This document shows positions 57,855 to 64,000 of a DNA stretch of 64,000 bases, piece by piece. Position numbers and translations under genes: made by a program. The stretch is taken from positions 124,001 through 188,000 of the forward strand of contig CAVSRU010000012.1 in the NCBI GenBank assembly GCA_963730535.1, read 5' to 3'. A model generated the notes under the pieces. That model saw only the letters and a list, made by a program, of their open reading frames with translations, was not told the DNA's origin and searched no databases. Every line of letters starts with the position of its first letter. Positions within the stretch are counted from its first letter, which is position 1. Source of the DNA: DASSUW01 sp963730535. Its GTDB lineage: Bacteria > Actinomycetota > Thermoleophilia > Solirubrobacterales > Solirubrobacteraceae.

Positions 57855-58136
57855 GTGGTCGCCCGTTCTCCGCTCGCCCGCTTGCGCGGGCTCATCGGCC
57901 GGTCCGGCGAGGTCGCTCTCCTGCTCCCCCGCTGCCGGTCCGTGCACACGTTCTTCATGCGGTTCGCGCTGGACCTCGTGTGGCTGGACCGCGAGGGCTC
58001 GGTGGTCCGGGTCGACCGCGGCGTGCGGCCGTGGCGGGTGCGGTGGTGCCGCACCGCGTGGTCGGTCCTCGAGTGCGCGGCGGGGTCAGCCGACGAGGTC
58101 GTCCGCGTCACCGAACGTCAACGGCTTGCTGGGTAA
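57855..58136 (+). CDS. DUF192 family protein
   Basis: 93 residues from GTG 57855. Compact DUF192 pattern: RLRGLIGRSG, the SVHTFFMRFALDLVWLDREG core (usual WMKNT replaced by FMRFA) and VLECAAG. No signal peptide, unlike most family members. The last residues (TERQRLAG) and stop are encoded by the left arm of repeat element C, so the C-terminus seems to have been supplied by the repeat. Divergent from yqeY with a 73-bp gap. Confidence 0.75.
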   Translation: MVARSPLARLRGLIGRSGEVALLLPRCRSVHTFFMRFALDLVWLDREGSVVRVDRGVRPWRVRWCRTAWSVLECAAGSADEVVRVTERQRLAG

Positions 58137-58367
58137 GGAAGCGAAGGGCCGTCGGGCATAAGGGGACAACCGCAACGAGAAACGACGAGCTTGTCCACTT
58201 ATGCGCCGCTACGGCTCCCAACCGGCCAAGCGGCTGCTCCGAGGAGGCCGGTTGTCCACTTATGCGCCGCTACGGCTCCTAACCGGCCAAGCGCCGCCCG
58301 GACGAGGGACCGTTGTCCCCTTAGGCACCCCCACCCTCCCCTACCCAGCCGCAGTTGACGTTTCCCG
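58111..58367. repeat. Palindromic extragenic element C
   Basis: Outer inverted arms (58111-58150 and 58331-58367) carry diverged copies of the family core (GTTGACGTT; CTACCCAGC, TTACCCAGC in one). Inner inverted arms of 15 bp, one mismatch, lie at 58156-58170 and 58312-58326. Between them are direct repeats with a 61-bp period (next entry). Occupies the gap between the convergent DUF192 and EamA genes. Confidence 0.85.
58191..58327 (+). repeat. 61-bp-period direct repeats inside element C
   Basis: A 42-bp unit beginning TTGTCCACTTATGCG occurs at 58191-58232 and 58252-58293 with one difference; a partial third copy starts at 58313. GGCCGGTT (58246-58253) can pair with AACCGGCC on either side (58220-58227 or 58281-58288), giving mutually exclusive hairpins. 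Confidence 0.8.
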
Positions 58368-58378
58368 GCTGGGGCCGC

Positions 58379-59203
58379 TCAGCCGAGCGCGATCGCGGCG
58401 ATCCCGGCGACGACGATCGCCGCGCCCGCCACGCGCCGGGTCGGGACGTGCTCGCGCGCGACCAGCGCGGCGGCGGCCGTGGCCATCACCACGCTCGTCT
58501 CCCGCAAAGCGGCGACGGGAGCTGCTTCGGCGACCTCGAGGGCGGCGAGCGTGGCGGCGTAGGCGGCGAACATCGCGAGGCCGGCGAGCGCCGTCCGGGG
58601 CGCCACGGCGGCGCGGACGGCGGCCGGCCCGCGGGCGACGAGGACGGCGGTGGCGTAGACCGGGGCGGTGACGAGGAGGACGGCCTCGAAGTAGCTCAGC
58701 GCGGCGGCGTGGCGCACGCCCTCGTCGTCGACGAGCGTGTAGCCGGCGATGCAGGCGGCGACCGCCAGCGCGAGGCCGAGCCCCGTGCGCGCGGCCCTAG
58801 GGCCGACGCCGCGGACGAGCAGGACCCCGGCGGCCACGGCGAGCACGCCGGCGGCGGCGAGCAGCGACACCGCCGCGCCGAGCGCGACGACGGAGACCGC
58901 GAGCACGAGCACGGGCGCCGCACCGCGGGCGATCGGATACACGAAGCTCAGGTCGGCGCGCTGATAGGCGGCGGCGAGCAGCGCGAAGTACGCCAGCTCG
59001 AGTGCCGCCGAGGCGGCGACGTACGGCCACGCCGCGGCGTCGAGCTCCCAGGTGAGCACGGCGACCGGGGCGAACGCGAGCGTGGCGGTGACCAGCGCGA
59101 CGGCCGTGGCGGCGTGGCTGTCCCGGGCAGCCGCGATCAGCCAGTTCCAGAGCGCGTGCAGGGCGGCCGAGCCCAGCACGAGCGCGACGGCGCCGGCGCT
59201 CAG
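58379..59203 (-). CDS. EamA/DMT-superfamily transporter
   Basis: About ten transmembrane helices; two EamA repeats. Recognised by LHALWNWLIAAARDS near the start and LSFVYPIARGAAPV; C-terminal ETSVVMATAAAALVAREHV. GTG at 59179 gives 266 residues but leaves a short first helix; CTG at 59203, overlapping the upstream TGA as CTGA, adds LSAGAVAL and completes the helix (274 residues). Substrate unknown (metabolite or drug export). Confidence 0.85.
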   Translation of the reverse strand: MSAGAVALVLGSAALHALWNWLIAAARDSHAATAVALVTATLAFAPVAVLTWELDAAAWPYVAASAALELAYFALLAAAYQRADLSFVYPIARGAAPVLVLAVSVVALGAAVSLLAAAGVLAVAAGVLLVRGVGPRAARTGLGLALAVAACIAGYTLVDDEGVRHAAALSYFEAVLLVTAPVYATAVLVARGPAAVRAAVAPRTALAGLAMFAAYAATLAALEVAEAAPVAALRETSVVMATAAAALVAREHVPTRRVAGAAIVVAGIAAIALG

Positions 59204-59379
59204 CGGGGCCTCGTGGCGGAAGCCTCGCGCTCGGAGGCGAACCGGCGGCTCGGCGGCCTGCCGCCCGCGTCGGCGACAACCGTGACCTTGGCGGCGTGCT
59301 TCGGCAGCTCACGCTCGAGCTTCCGTGCCGCGTAGCGGCCACCGAATCCGCCGCCGAGGATGACTACGTTCCAGGCCAT
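59200..59379 (-). pseudogene. N-terminal fragment of an NDH-2-type FAD/NAD(P) oxidoreductase
   Basis: 59 codons: MAWNVVILGGGFGGRYAARK ... LPKHAAKVTVV is the first beta-alpha-beta of a type II NADH dehydrogenase-like flavoprotein (normally about 400 residues), then unrelated sequence (ADAGGRPPSRRF) to a stop at 59200. ATG 59379 is 10 bp after the threonine dehydratase stop. Most likely a gene remnant after a deletion; a functional micropeptide is possible but unsupported. Confidence 0.68.
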
Positions 59380-59388
59380 CGGTGGATC

Positions 59389-60348
59389 CTAGGCGCCGCT
59401 CATCAGGTCCGCGAACCGCGCGGCGGTCACGTTGCCGCCCGAGATCGTCACGCCGATCCGCAGGCCACTCGTGCCCGGCACCCGGCCGGCGAGCAGCGCG
59501 GCGAGCGCGCATGCCCCCGAGGGCTCGGCGACCGTCTTGAGCCGCTCGAACAGGAACCGCATGGCGGCGACGATCTCGGGGTCGGAGGCGAGGACGACGT
59601 CGTCGACGCGCTCCTGGATGACCGGGAACGTCCGCTCGCCGGGGGTCGGGAGCTGCTGGCCGTCGGCGATCGTGGGCCTGACCGGGACGCGGACGCGCTC
59701 GCCGGCCTCCAACGAGCGCTTCACGTCGTCGCCCACCTCGGGCTCGACGCCGACGACCCGGACGTCGGGGAGGAGCGCCTTGGCGGCGGTGGAGCAGCCG
59801 GCGATCAGCCCGCCGCCGCCCACGCACACGAGCAGCAGGTCGAGCGGGCCGGCGTCCTCGATCAGCTCCAGCGCCACAGTGCCCTGGCCGGCCATCACCC
59901 GCTCGTCGTCATAGGGATGGACGGGCACGAGCCCGCGCTCGGCGACCAGCGCCGCGAGCAACGCCTCGCGATCCTCCTCGTAGCGGTTGAAGCGCAGGAT
60001 CTCCGCGCCGTGGCCGGCCGTGGCCGCCACCTTGCCCGCGGGCGCGTCCTCCGGCATCAGGATCGTCGCGCGGGTGTCGTGGAGGCGGGCGGCGAGGGCG
60101 AGCGCCTGCGCGTGGTTGCCCGACGACACGGTCGCGACGCCGCGGCCTCGTTCCTCCCCGCTGAGGGAAGCCACCGCGTTGCACGCGCCGCGGAACTTGA
60201 ACGCGCCGACGCGCTGGAGGTTCTCGGCCTTCAGGAACACGGTCGCGCCGGTGGCGTCGTCCAGCGCGCGCGACGTGAGGACCGGCGTCCGGTGGGCGAT
60301 GCCCTCGATGCGTGCCGCGGCGGCGCGGACGTCGTCGAGCGAGATCAT
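59389..60348 (-). CDS. Threonine/serine dehydratase (PLP-dependent, fold II)
   Basis: 319 residues. PLP Lys in QRVGAFKFRGACNAV, SSGNHAQ substrate loop, phosphate-binding GGGGLIAG. No C-terminal ACT/regulatory domain, so of the catabolic (TdcB-like) or serine racemase-like type rather than biosynthetic IlvA. ATG 60348 overlaps the upstream prmA gene as ATGA. Confidence 0.92.
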   Translation of the reverse strand: MISLDDVRAAAARIEGIAHRTPVLTSRALDDATGATVFLKAENLQRVGAFKFRGACNAVASLSGEERGRGVATVSSGNHAQALALAARLHDTRATILMPEDAPAGKVAATAGHGAEILRFNRYEEDREALLAALVAERGLVPVHPYDDERVMAGQGTVALELIEDAGPLDLLLVCVGGGGLIAGCSTAAKALLPDVRVVGVEPEVGDDVKRSLEAGERVRVPVRPTIADGQQLPTPGERTFPVIQERVDDVVLASDPEIVAAMRFLFERLKTVAEPSGACALAALLAGRVPGTSGLRIGVTISGGNVTAARFADLMSGA

Positions 60349-61145
60349 GCGACGAGGAGGATGGCGGTCCACCCGTCGGCGTCGCGGCGGTCGGCGAGCC
60401 GCAGCCCCTGATGCCCGAAGGCAGCCGCGACCTCCTCGGCCTCACCGATCTCTAGGCCCGACGCGATCAGCCGCTCGGGCGGCCGCTCGATCAGCGCGGC
60501 GACCTCCAGCAGCAGCGGGCGAACGAGGTTCGCGGTCACGGTCGGCGCCCACGGCCCCGGCTCGCGACGAAGGTCGAGCCGCCGCGCCTCCACCGCGATC
60601 CCGTTGGCCGCGGCCGCGGCGAGGGTCGCGGCGACGGACGCGGCCTCGTTGTCGCACGCGAGGACCGGGTCGTAGCCGAGGCGAGCGGCGGCGAGCGCGA
60701 GGACGCCCGAGCCGCAGCCCCAGTCGGCGAGAGCGCCGCCGGCCGGCAGCCCCGCGAGCAGCTCGAGAGAGAGGCGCGTGGTCGGGTGCGCGCCGGTGCC
60801 GAACGCCTGCCCGGGGTCGATCACGACATCGAGCGCGCCCGGGCGGGCCGGCTCCCACGGCGGCCGCACGCGCAGCGGGCCGACGTCGAGCGGCCGGTGC
60901 CAGTCGCGCCAGCGCTCCTCCCAGCCGTCCGCCAGCTCGGACGTCGACACGTCGACCAGCGCCCCCGCTGCCGCCGCCCGGACCTCCCCGACGTCCGGCA
61001 GCTCGCCCGGGGCGCCGTACAGGGCGTACTCGACCGTGTCGTCGTCAACGTCGCGCTCCTCGAGCCCGCCCGGCGACAGCTCCAGCAGCTCGGCCAGCAC
61101 CGGCTCGGCGTGCTCGCGCGCGACCCGGACCGCGAGCCGGATCAT
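60345..61145 (-). CDS. prmA: Ribosomal protein L11 methyltransferase-like protein (copy 2)
   Basis: 266 residues. SAM motif ALADWGCGSGVLALAAARLG, the PrmA signature DPGQAFGTGAHPTTRLSLEL and TVTANLVRPLLLEVAALIER. N-terminal substrate-recognition part is degenerate, as in the adjacent copy. ATG 61145 overlaps copy 1 as ATGA. The pair have the same order of motifs but clear divergence, so gene duplication followed by specialisation is likely. This copy keeps the canonical FGTG.HPTT. Confidence 0.9.
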   Translation of the reverse strand: MIRLAVRVAREHAEPVLAELLELSPGGLEERDVDDDTVEYALYGAPGELPDVGEVRAAAAGALVDVSTSELADGWEERWRDWHRPLDVGPLRVRPPWEPARPGALDVVIDPGQAFGTGAHPTTRLSLELLAGLPAGGALADWGCGSGVLALAAARLGYDPVLACDNEAASVAATLAAAAANGIAVEARRLDLRREPGPWAPTVTANLVRPLLLEVAALIERPPERLIASGLEIGEAEEVAAAFGHQGLRLADRRDADGWTAILLVA

Positions 61146-61936
61146 CGGGCGACGAGCTCCACCGCGGCCCACTCCCCCTCGCCGAGCCGCGCCGCCTCGC
61201 GCATCCCCCAGGCTGCCACGACCTCGTCGGCCTCCCCGGCGAGGAAGCCCGACGCGAGCAGGCGCTCGGGCGGCCGCTCGATCCGCTCGGCGGCGGCCAC
61301 GAGCAGCGGCCGGGTGAGGTTGGCGACGACCGTGGGCGCCCACGGCGGCGCGCTCGCGACGTCGCCCGCCTCGACCCTCACCGCCACGCGGTTGGCGGCG
61401 ACGTTGGCGGTGATCGTGTCCAGGGCCTCGCGGTCGACTTCGACGGCGGTCACCGGGCTCCAGCCGAGCCGCGCGGCGACGATCGCGAGGACGCCCGTGC
61501 CGGCGCCCCAGTCGCACAGCGCGCCACCCGGCCGAGCGTCGAGAAGCAGGCGCAGGCACAGGCGGGTCGTCGGGTGGCCTCCCGCCCCGAAGCTCACCCC
61601 GGGGTCGATGACCACGTCGGACGCGGCGCCGTCGACCCACGGCGCGCGGATGACGAGGTCGCCGACACGGACGGGCTCGAGGAACTCGTGCCAGCGCCGG
61701 TCCCAGTCGGCGGGCACCGGCTCCTGCACGACGTCGACGAACGCGTCTCCGGCCAGCTCCCGCACCCGCTCGACCGAGGGCAGCTCCGCCGCGGACCCGT
61801 ACAGCGCGTACTCGACGACCTCGCCCATCCCGCGCTCCTCCGCACCGGCGCAGAGCACGGGCAGCAGCCGCGCCAATGCCTCCTCGGCCCGGTCGGCGCG
61901 GACCCGGACGCCGAGGCGCACGAGCGGCGCCGTCAC
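61142..61936 (-). CDS. prmA: Ribosomal protein L11 methyltransferase-like protein (copy 1)
   Basis: 264 residues from GTG 61936, overlapping dnaJ as GTGA. SAM motif ALCDWGAGTGVLAIVAARLG; signature DPGVSFGAGGHPTTRLCLRL (FGAGG instead of FGTG); TVVANLTRPLLVAAAERIER. Position directly after dnaJ is where bacterial prmA commonly sits, so this may be the orthologue and copy 2 the derivative, although copy 2 has the more canonical motif. Confidence 0.9.
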   Translation of the reverse strand: MTAPLVRLGVRVRADRAEEALARLLPVLCAGAEERGMGEVVEYALYGSAAELPSVERVRELAGDAFVDVVQEPVPADWDRRWHEFLEPVRVGDLVIRAPWVDGAASDVVIDPGVSFGAGGHPTTRLCLRLLLDARPGGALCDWGAGTGVLAIVAARLGWSPVTAVEVDREALDTITANVAANRVAVRVEAGDVASAPPWAPTVVANLTRPLLVAAAERIERPPERLLASGFLAGEADEVVAAWGMREAARLGEGEWAAVELVAR

Positions 61937-63060
61937 CCCGCGAGGACGCGCTTGAGCTTGGCGATCATGCCCTCGTCGGCACGCGCGTTGTCCTCGGTGA
62001 GGCTGTCCGCGAAGCGCTCCAGCATGTCGCGCTGCTCGTGCGTGAGCCGGCGCGGGATCGTGACGTTGACGACGGCCCGCAGGTCGCCGGTGCGCCCGCG
62101 CCCGAGCGGCGGCATGCCGCGGCCGCCGAGCGTGATCGTCTCGCCCGGTTGGGTGCCGGCCTTGACCTCGACCGGGATCGGGCCGTCGAGCGTCGGGACG
62201 TCGACGGTGGTGCCGAGCGCGGCACGCGGCGCGGGCACGTCGATCACGGTCACGAGGTCGCTCCCGTCGCGCAGGAAACGCTCGTCCTCGGCCACCCGCA
62301 CGAGCACGTAGAGGTCGCCGTTCGGCCCGCCGCGCTCGCCCGCGTGGCCGCGCCCCGAGAGGCGGATGCGCTGGCCGTCGGAGATCCCCGCCGGGATGTC
62401 GACCTTCACGCGGTGCTCGTCGATCACCATGCCCTCGCCGCCGCAGGTCTCGCACGGCTCGGTCGGCACGCGGCCGTCGCCGCCGCAGACGTCGCACACC
62501 GCGGAGCGCACCAGCTGGCCGAACGCGGTGCGCGAGACGGCCTGGAGCTGCCCCGTGCCGCCGCAGCGCGAGCACGTCTCGATCGGCGTTCCCGGCTTTG
62601 CGCCGTTGCCGTGGCAGGTGCCGCAGCGGGCGCGGACGTCGTAGGCCACCTCGACCGTACGCCCGCGCGCGGCGTCGACGAGCTCGACCGCCACCGCCAC
62701 CGCCACGTCGCCGCCCTGCACCGGGCCGCCGCGCGCCGCGCCGCCGCCGAACGCGTCGAAGCCGCCGGAGCCGAAGAACGCCGAGAAGAGGTCGGAGATC
62801 GACCCGAAGTCACCGAAGTTGGGCTGGAAGCCGCCCGTCCGCAGCCCCTCGTGGCCGTACGCGTCGTACATCCGGCGGCGGTCCGCGTCGGAGAGCACCT
62901 CGTACGCCTCGGCGGCCTCCTTGAACTTCGCCTCGGCGTCCGGGTCGTGCGCGTTCACGTCGGGATGCAGCTCGCGCGCAAGCCGCCGGAACGCCTTCTT
63001 GACGGTCGCCTCGTCGGCGTCGCGGCCGACGCCCAGCACCTCGTAGTAGTCGCGCGGCAT
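61933..63060 (-). CDS. dnaJ: Chaperone DnaJ
   Basis: 375 residues. J domain with HPD (ARELHPDVNAHDPD), Gly/Phe linker (FFGSGGFDAFGGG), four zinc repeats (CGTCHGNG, CSRCGGTG, CDVCGGDG, CETCGGEG), and the C-terminal substrate domains. ATG 63060 shares one base with the hrcA stop. Co-chaperone of DnaK; co-transcription with hrcA implies HrcA/CIRCE control. Confidence 0.98.
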   Translation of the reverse strand: MPRDYYEVLGVGRDADEATVKKAFRRLARELHPDVNAHDPDAEAKFKEAAEAYEVLSDADRRRMYDAYGHEGLRTGGFQPNFGDFGSISDLFSAFFGSGGFDAFGGGAARGGPVQGGDVAVAVAVELVDAARGRTVEVAYDVRARCGTCHGNGAKPGTPIETCSRCGGTGQLQAVSRTAFGQLVRSAVCDVCGGDGRVPTEPCETCGGEGMVIDEHRVKVDIPAGISDGQRIRLSGRGHAGERGGPNGDLYVLVRVAEDERFLRDGSDLVTVIDVPAPRAALGTTVDVPTLDGPIPVEVKAGTQPGETITLGGRGMPPLGRGRTGDLRAVVNVTIPRRLTHEQRDMLERFADSLTEDNARADEGMIAKLKRVLAG

Positions 63061-64000
63061 CAGGAGTCCTCGTAGATGTCCTCGACGAAGCGCGAGAGCT
63101 GGTGCGCCGCCTCGCGCACCGTGACGATCGCCTGTCCGTAGTCCATCCGCAGCGGCCCGACCACGGAGACCGTCCCGAGGTTGCGCTGGGGCAGCCCGTA
63201 GTTGCCGGCGACGAGCGACAGCGAGCGCAGCGCCGGCATCGCGTTCTCGCCGCCGATCCGCACGTAGATGTCGCGCTCGCCGAGCGCCTCGGAGAGCACC
63301 CCGAGCAGCGACACGCGCCGCTCGAGCGCGTCGAGGAGCGCGTTGAGCTGGGACACGTCCTGGAAGCGCTGCTCGGACAGCAGCCGGGCGGCGCCGTCGA
63401 CGTAGAGCGTGTTCCCAGCGGTCTCGACCAGCTCGGTGAAGGCCGGCGCGAGCTGGTCGAGGAACGCGCGCTCGGTCGGGTGCAGCTCGCGGTCCTGGAG
63501 CCGCCCGGCCAGCATGCGCGAGCCGACGCTCAGCCCCACCAGCTTCTCGTTCAGATACGAGGCCGCCCAGTCGGCCAGCCCGGGGTCGACCGGCCGGTCG
63601 AACGTGAACACGCGCTTCGACACGCCGCCGGTGGAGGTGATGACCACCAGCATCAGCACCTGTGGCTGAAGCGCGAGCACCTCGATGTGGCGCACGGTCG
63701 TGGTGGCGATCGGCGGCGCAGAGACCACAGCGAGCAGGTTCGTGACCTGGGAGAGCGTCTCGGTGGTCACGCGCATCGCCTCGTCGAGCTCGCGGCGCAC
63801 GAGCGACAGCTGGAGCTCGGACTTCGTCTCGCGCCGCGCGGGCAGCAGGCGATCGACGAAATAGCGGTACCCCGCGTCGGTCGGCACCCGGCCGGCCGAC
63901 GTGTGCGGGTGCGCGAGCAGCCCCTGCTCCTCGAGCACGGCGAGCTCGTTGCGGATTGTCGACGAGCCGCACTGCACGTCGGGATCGGCGGCCAGCGCCT
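63060..64000 (-). CDS. hrcA: Heat-inducible transcription repressor HrcA (N-terminus off the window)
   Basis: About 313 codons present; the start of the winged-helix domain lies beyond base 64000. Seen: STIRNELAVLEEQGLLAHPH and TSAGRVPTDAGYRYFVD, the hallmark DNA-binding end of HrcA, then the GAF-like domain and IGGENAMPALRSLSLVAGNY. Represses dnaK/groE-type operons by binding CIRCE; no CIRCE is inside the window. Confidence 0.97.
   Translation of the reverse strand, partial: ALAADPDVQCGSSTIRNELAVLEEQGLLAHPHTSAGRVPTDAGYRYFVDRLLPARRETKSELQLSLVRRELDEAMRVTTETLSQVTNLLAVVSAPPIATTTVRHIEVLALQPQVLMLVVITSTGGVSKRVFTFDRPVDPGLADWAASYLNEKLVGLSVGSRMLAGRLQDRELHPTERAFLDQLAPAFTELVETAGNTLYVDGAARLLSEQRFQDVSQLNALLDALERRVSLLGVLSEALGERDIYVRIGGENAMPALRSLSLVAGNYGLPQRNLGTVSVVGPLRMDYGQAIVTVREAAHQLSRFVEDIYEDS

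Noticed and set aside
58191..58327. CRISPR-like array
   Set aside because: Only two full units, a single 19-bp spacer, an imperfect third copy and no cas genes; better explained as internal repeats of the palindromic element.
58137..58378. Possible small ORFs inside element C
   Set aside because: They consist of the repeat units themselves in shifting frames, without conserved features or ribosome sites.

Overview
The window is very GC-rich and densely packed, with many GTG and TTG starts and pervasive 1-17 bp stop/start overlaps. Gene content (four-domain ribosomal protein S1 with an acidic tail, hisIE-trpEGDC and trpFBA, hrcA-dnaJ-prmA, phoH-ybeY-era, polA) and the style of the proteins point to a high-GC actinobacterium, probably class Thermoleophilia (Solirubrobacterales-like). 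That placement is an inference from protein appearance; no search was run. I see no tRNA, rRNA, CRISPR array, integrase or transposase. No gene-free stretch exceeds 300 bp.

Layout. 1-1484: 5' part of uvrB, running off the left edge. 1516-13999: an alpha-glucan/alpha-glucoside utilisation region with two LacI regulators, a secreted six-hairpin glycosidase (carrying a frameshift), two GH13 alpha-glucosidases, an amylo-alpha-1,6-glucosidase and a lipoprotein/permease/permease ABC importer with no ATPase gene. An amidase overlaps the last permease gene. 15309-18624: a membrane flavocytochrome reductase, an FMN-binding protein and ApbE, which reads as a self-contained extracytoplasmic electron-transfer module, plus small membrane proteins. 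18631-21311 (minus): rpsA-coaE-lytic transglycosylase. 21343-29559: an FAD-dependent reductase, a SIS-domain/aminotransferase pair, a sulfatase, a CoxG-like protein and the UPF0261/PEP-hydrolase-like/cupin operon. 29561-36850: polA, a repeat-rich RGG protein, two truncated genes meeting head to head (DUF2269 and TetR), an ACT-domain malic enzyme and a TIGR01777 epimerase. 36847-42040: a complete livKHMGF branched-chain amino acid importer. 42403-51805: histidine/tryptophan biosynthesis (hisIE-trpE-G-D-C, then htrA and a broken capA, then trpF-B-A). 51879-54817: a second FAD reductase and a phytoene/squalene synthase, divergent from an ArsA/Get3-like ATPase. 55106-57781: yqeY-phoH-ybeY-era. 57855-58136: DUF192. 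58379-64000 (minus): hrcA-dnaJ-prmA-prmA-threonine dehydratase-truncated NDH-2-EamA.

Most unusual signals: (i) a family of palindromic extragenic elements sharing a CTACCCAGC...GTTGACGTT arm, found near gene 3' ends, two of them as long nested inverted repeats between convergent genes; (ii) three places where the conserved N-terminus of a protein can be accommodated only by a CTG start overlapping the upstream stop as CTGA; (iii) tandem, overlapping, diverged prmA paralogues; (iv) a junction where two divergent genes have both lost their 5' ends; (v) several single-base frameshifts (glycosidase, rpsA tail, capA) that are either decay or sequencing error.
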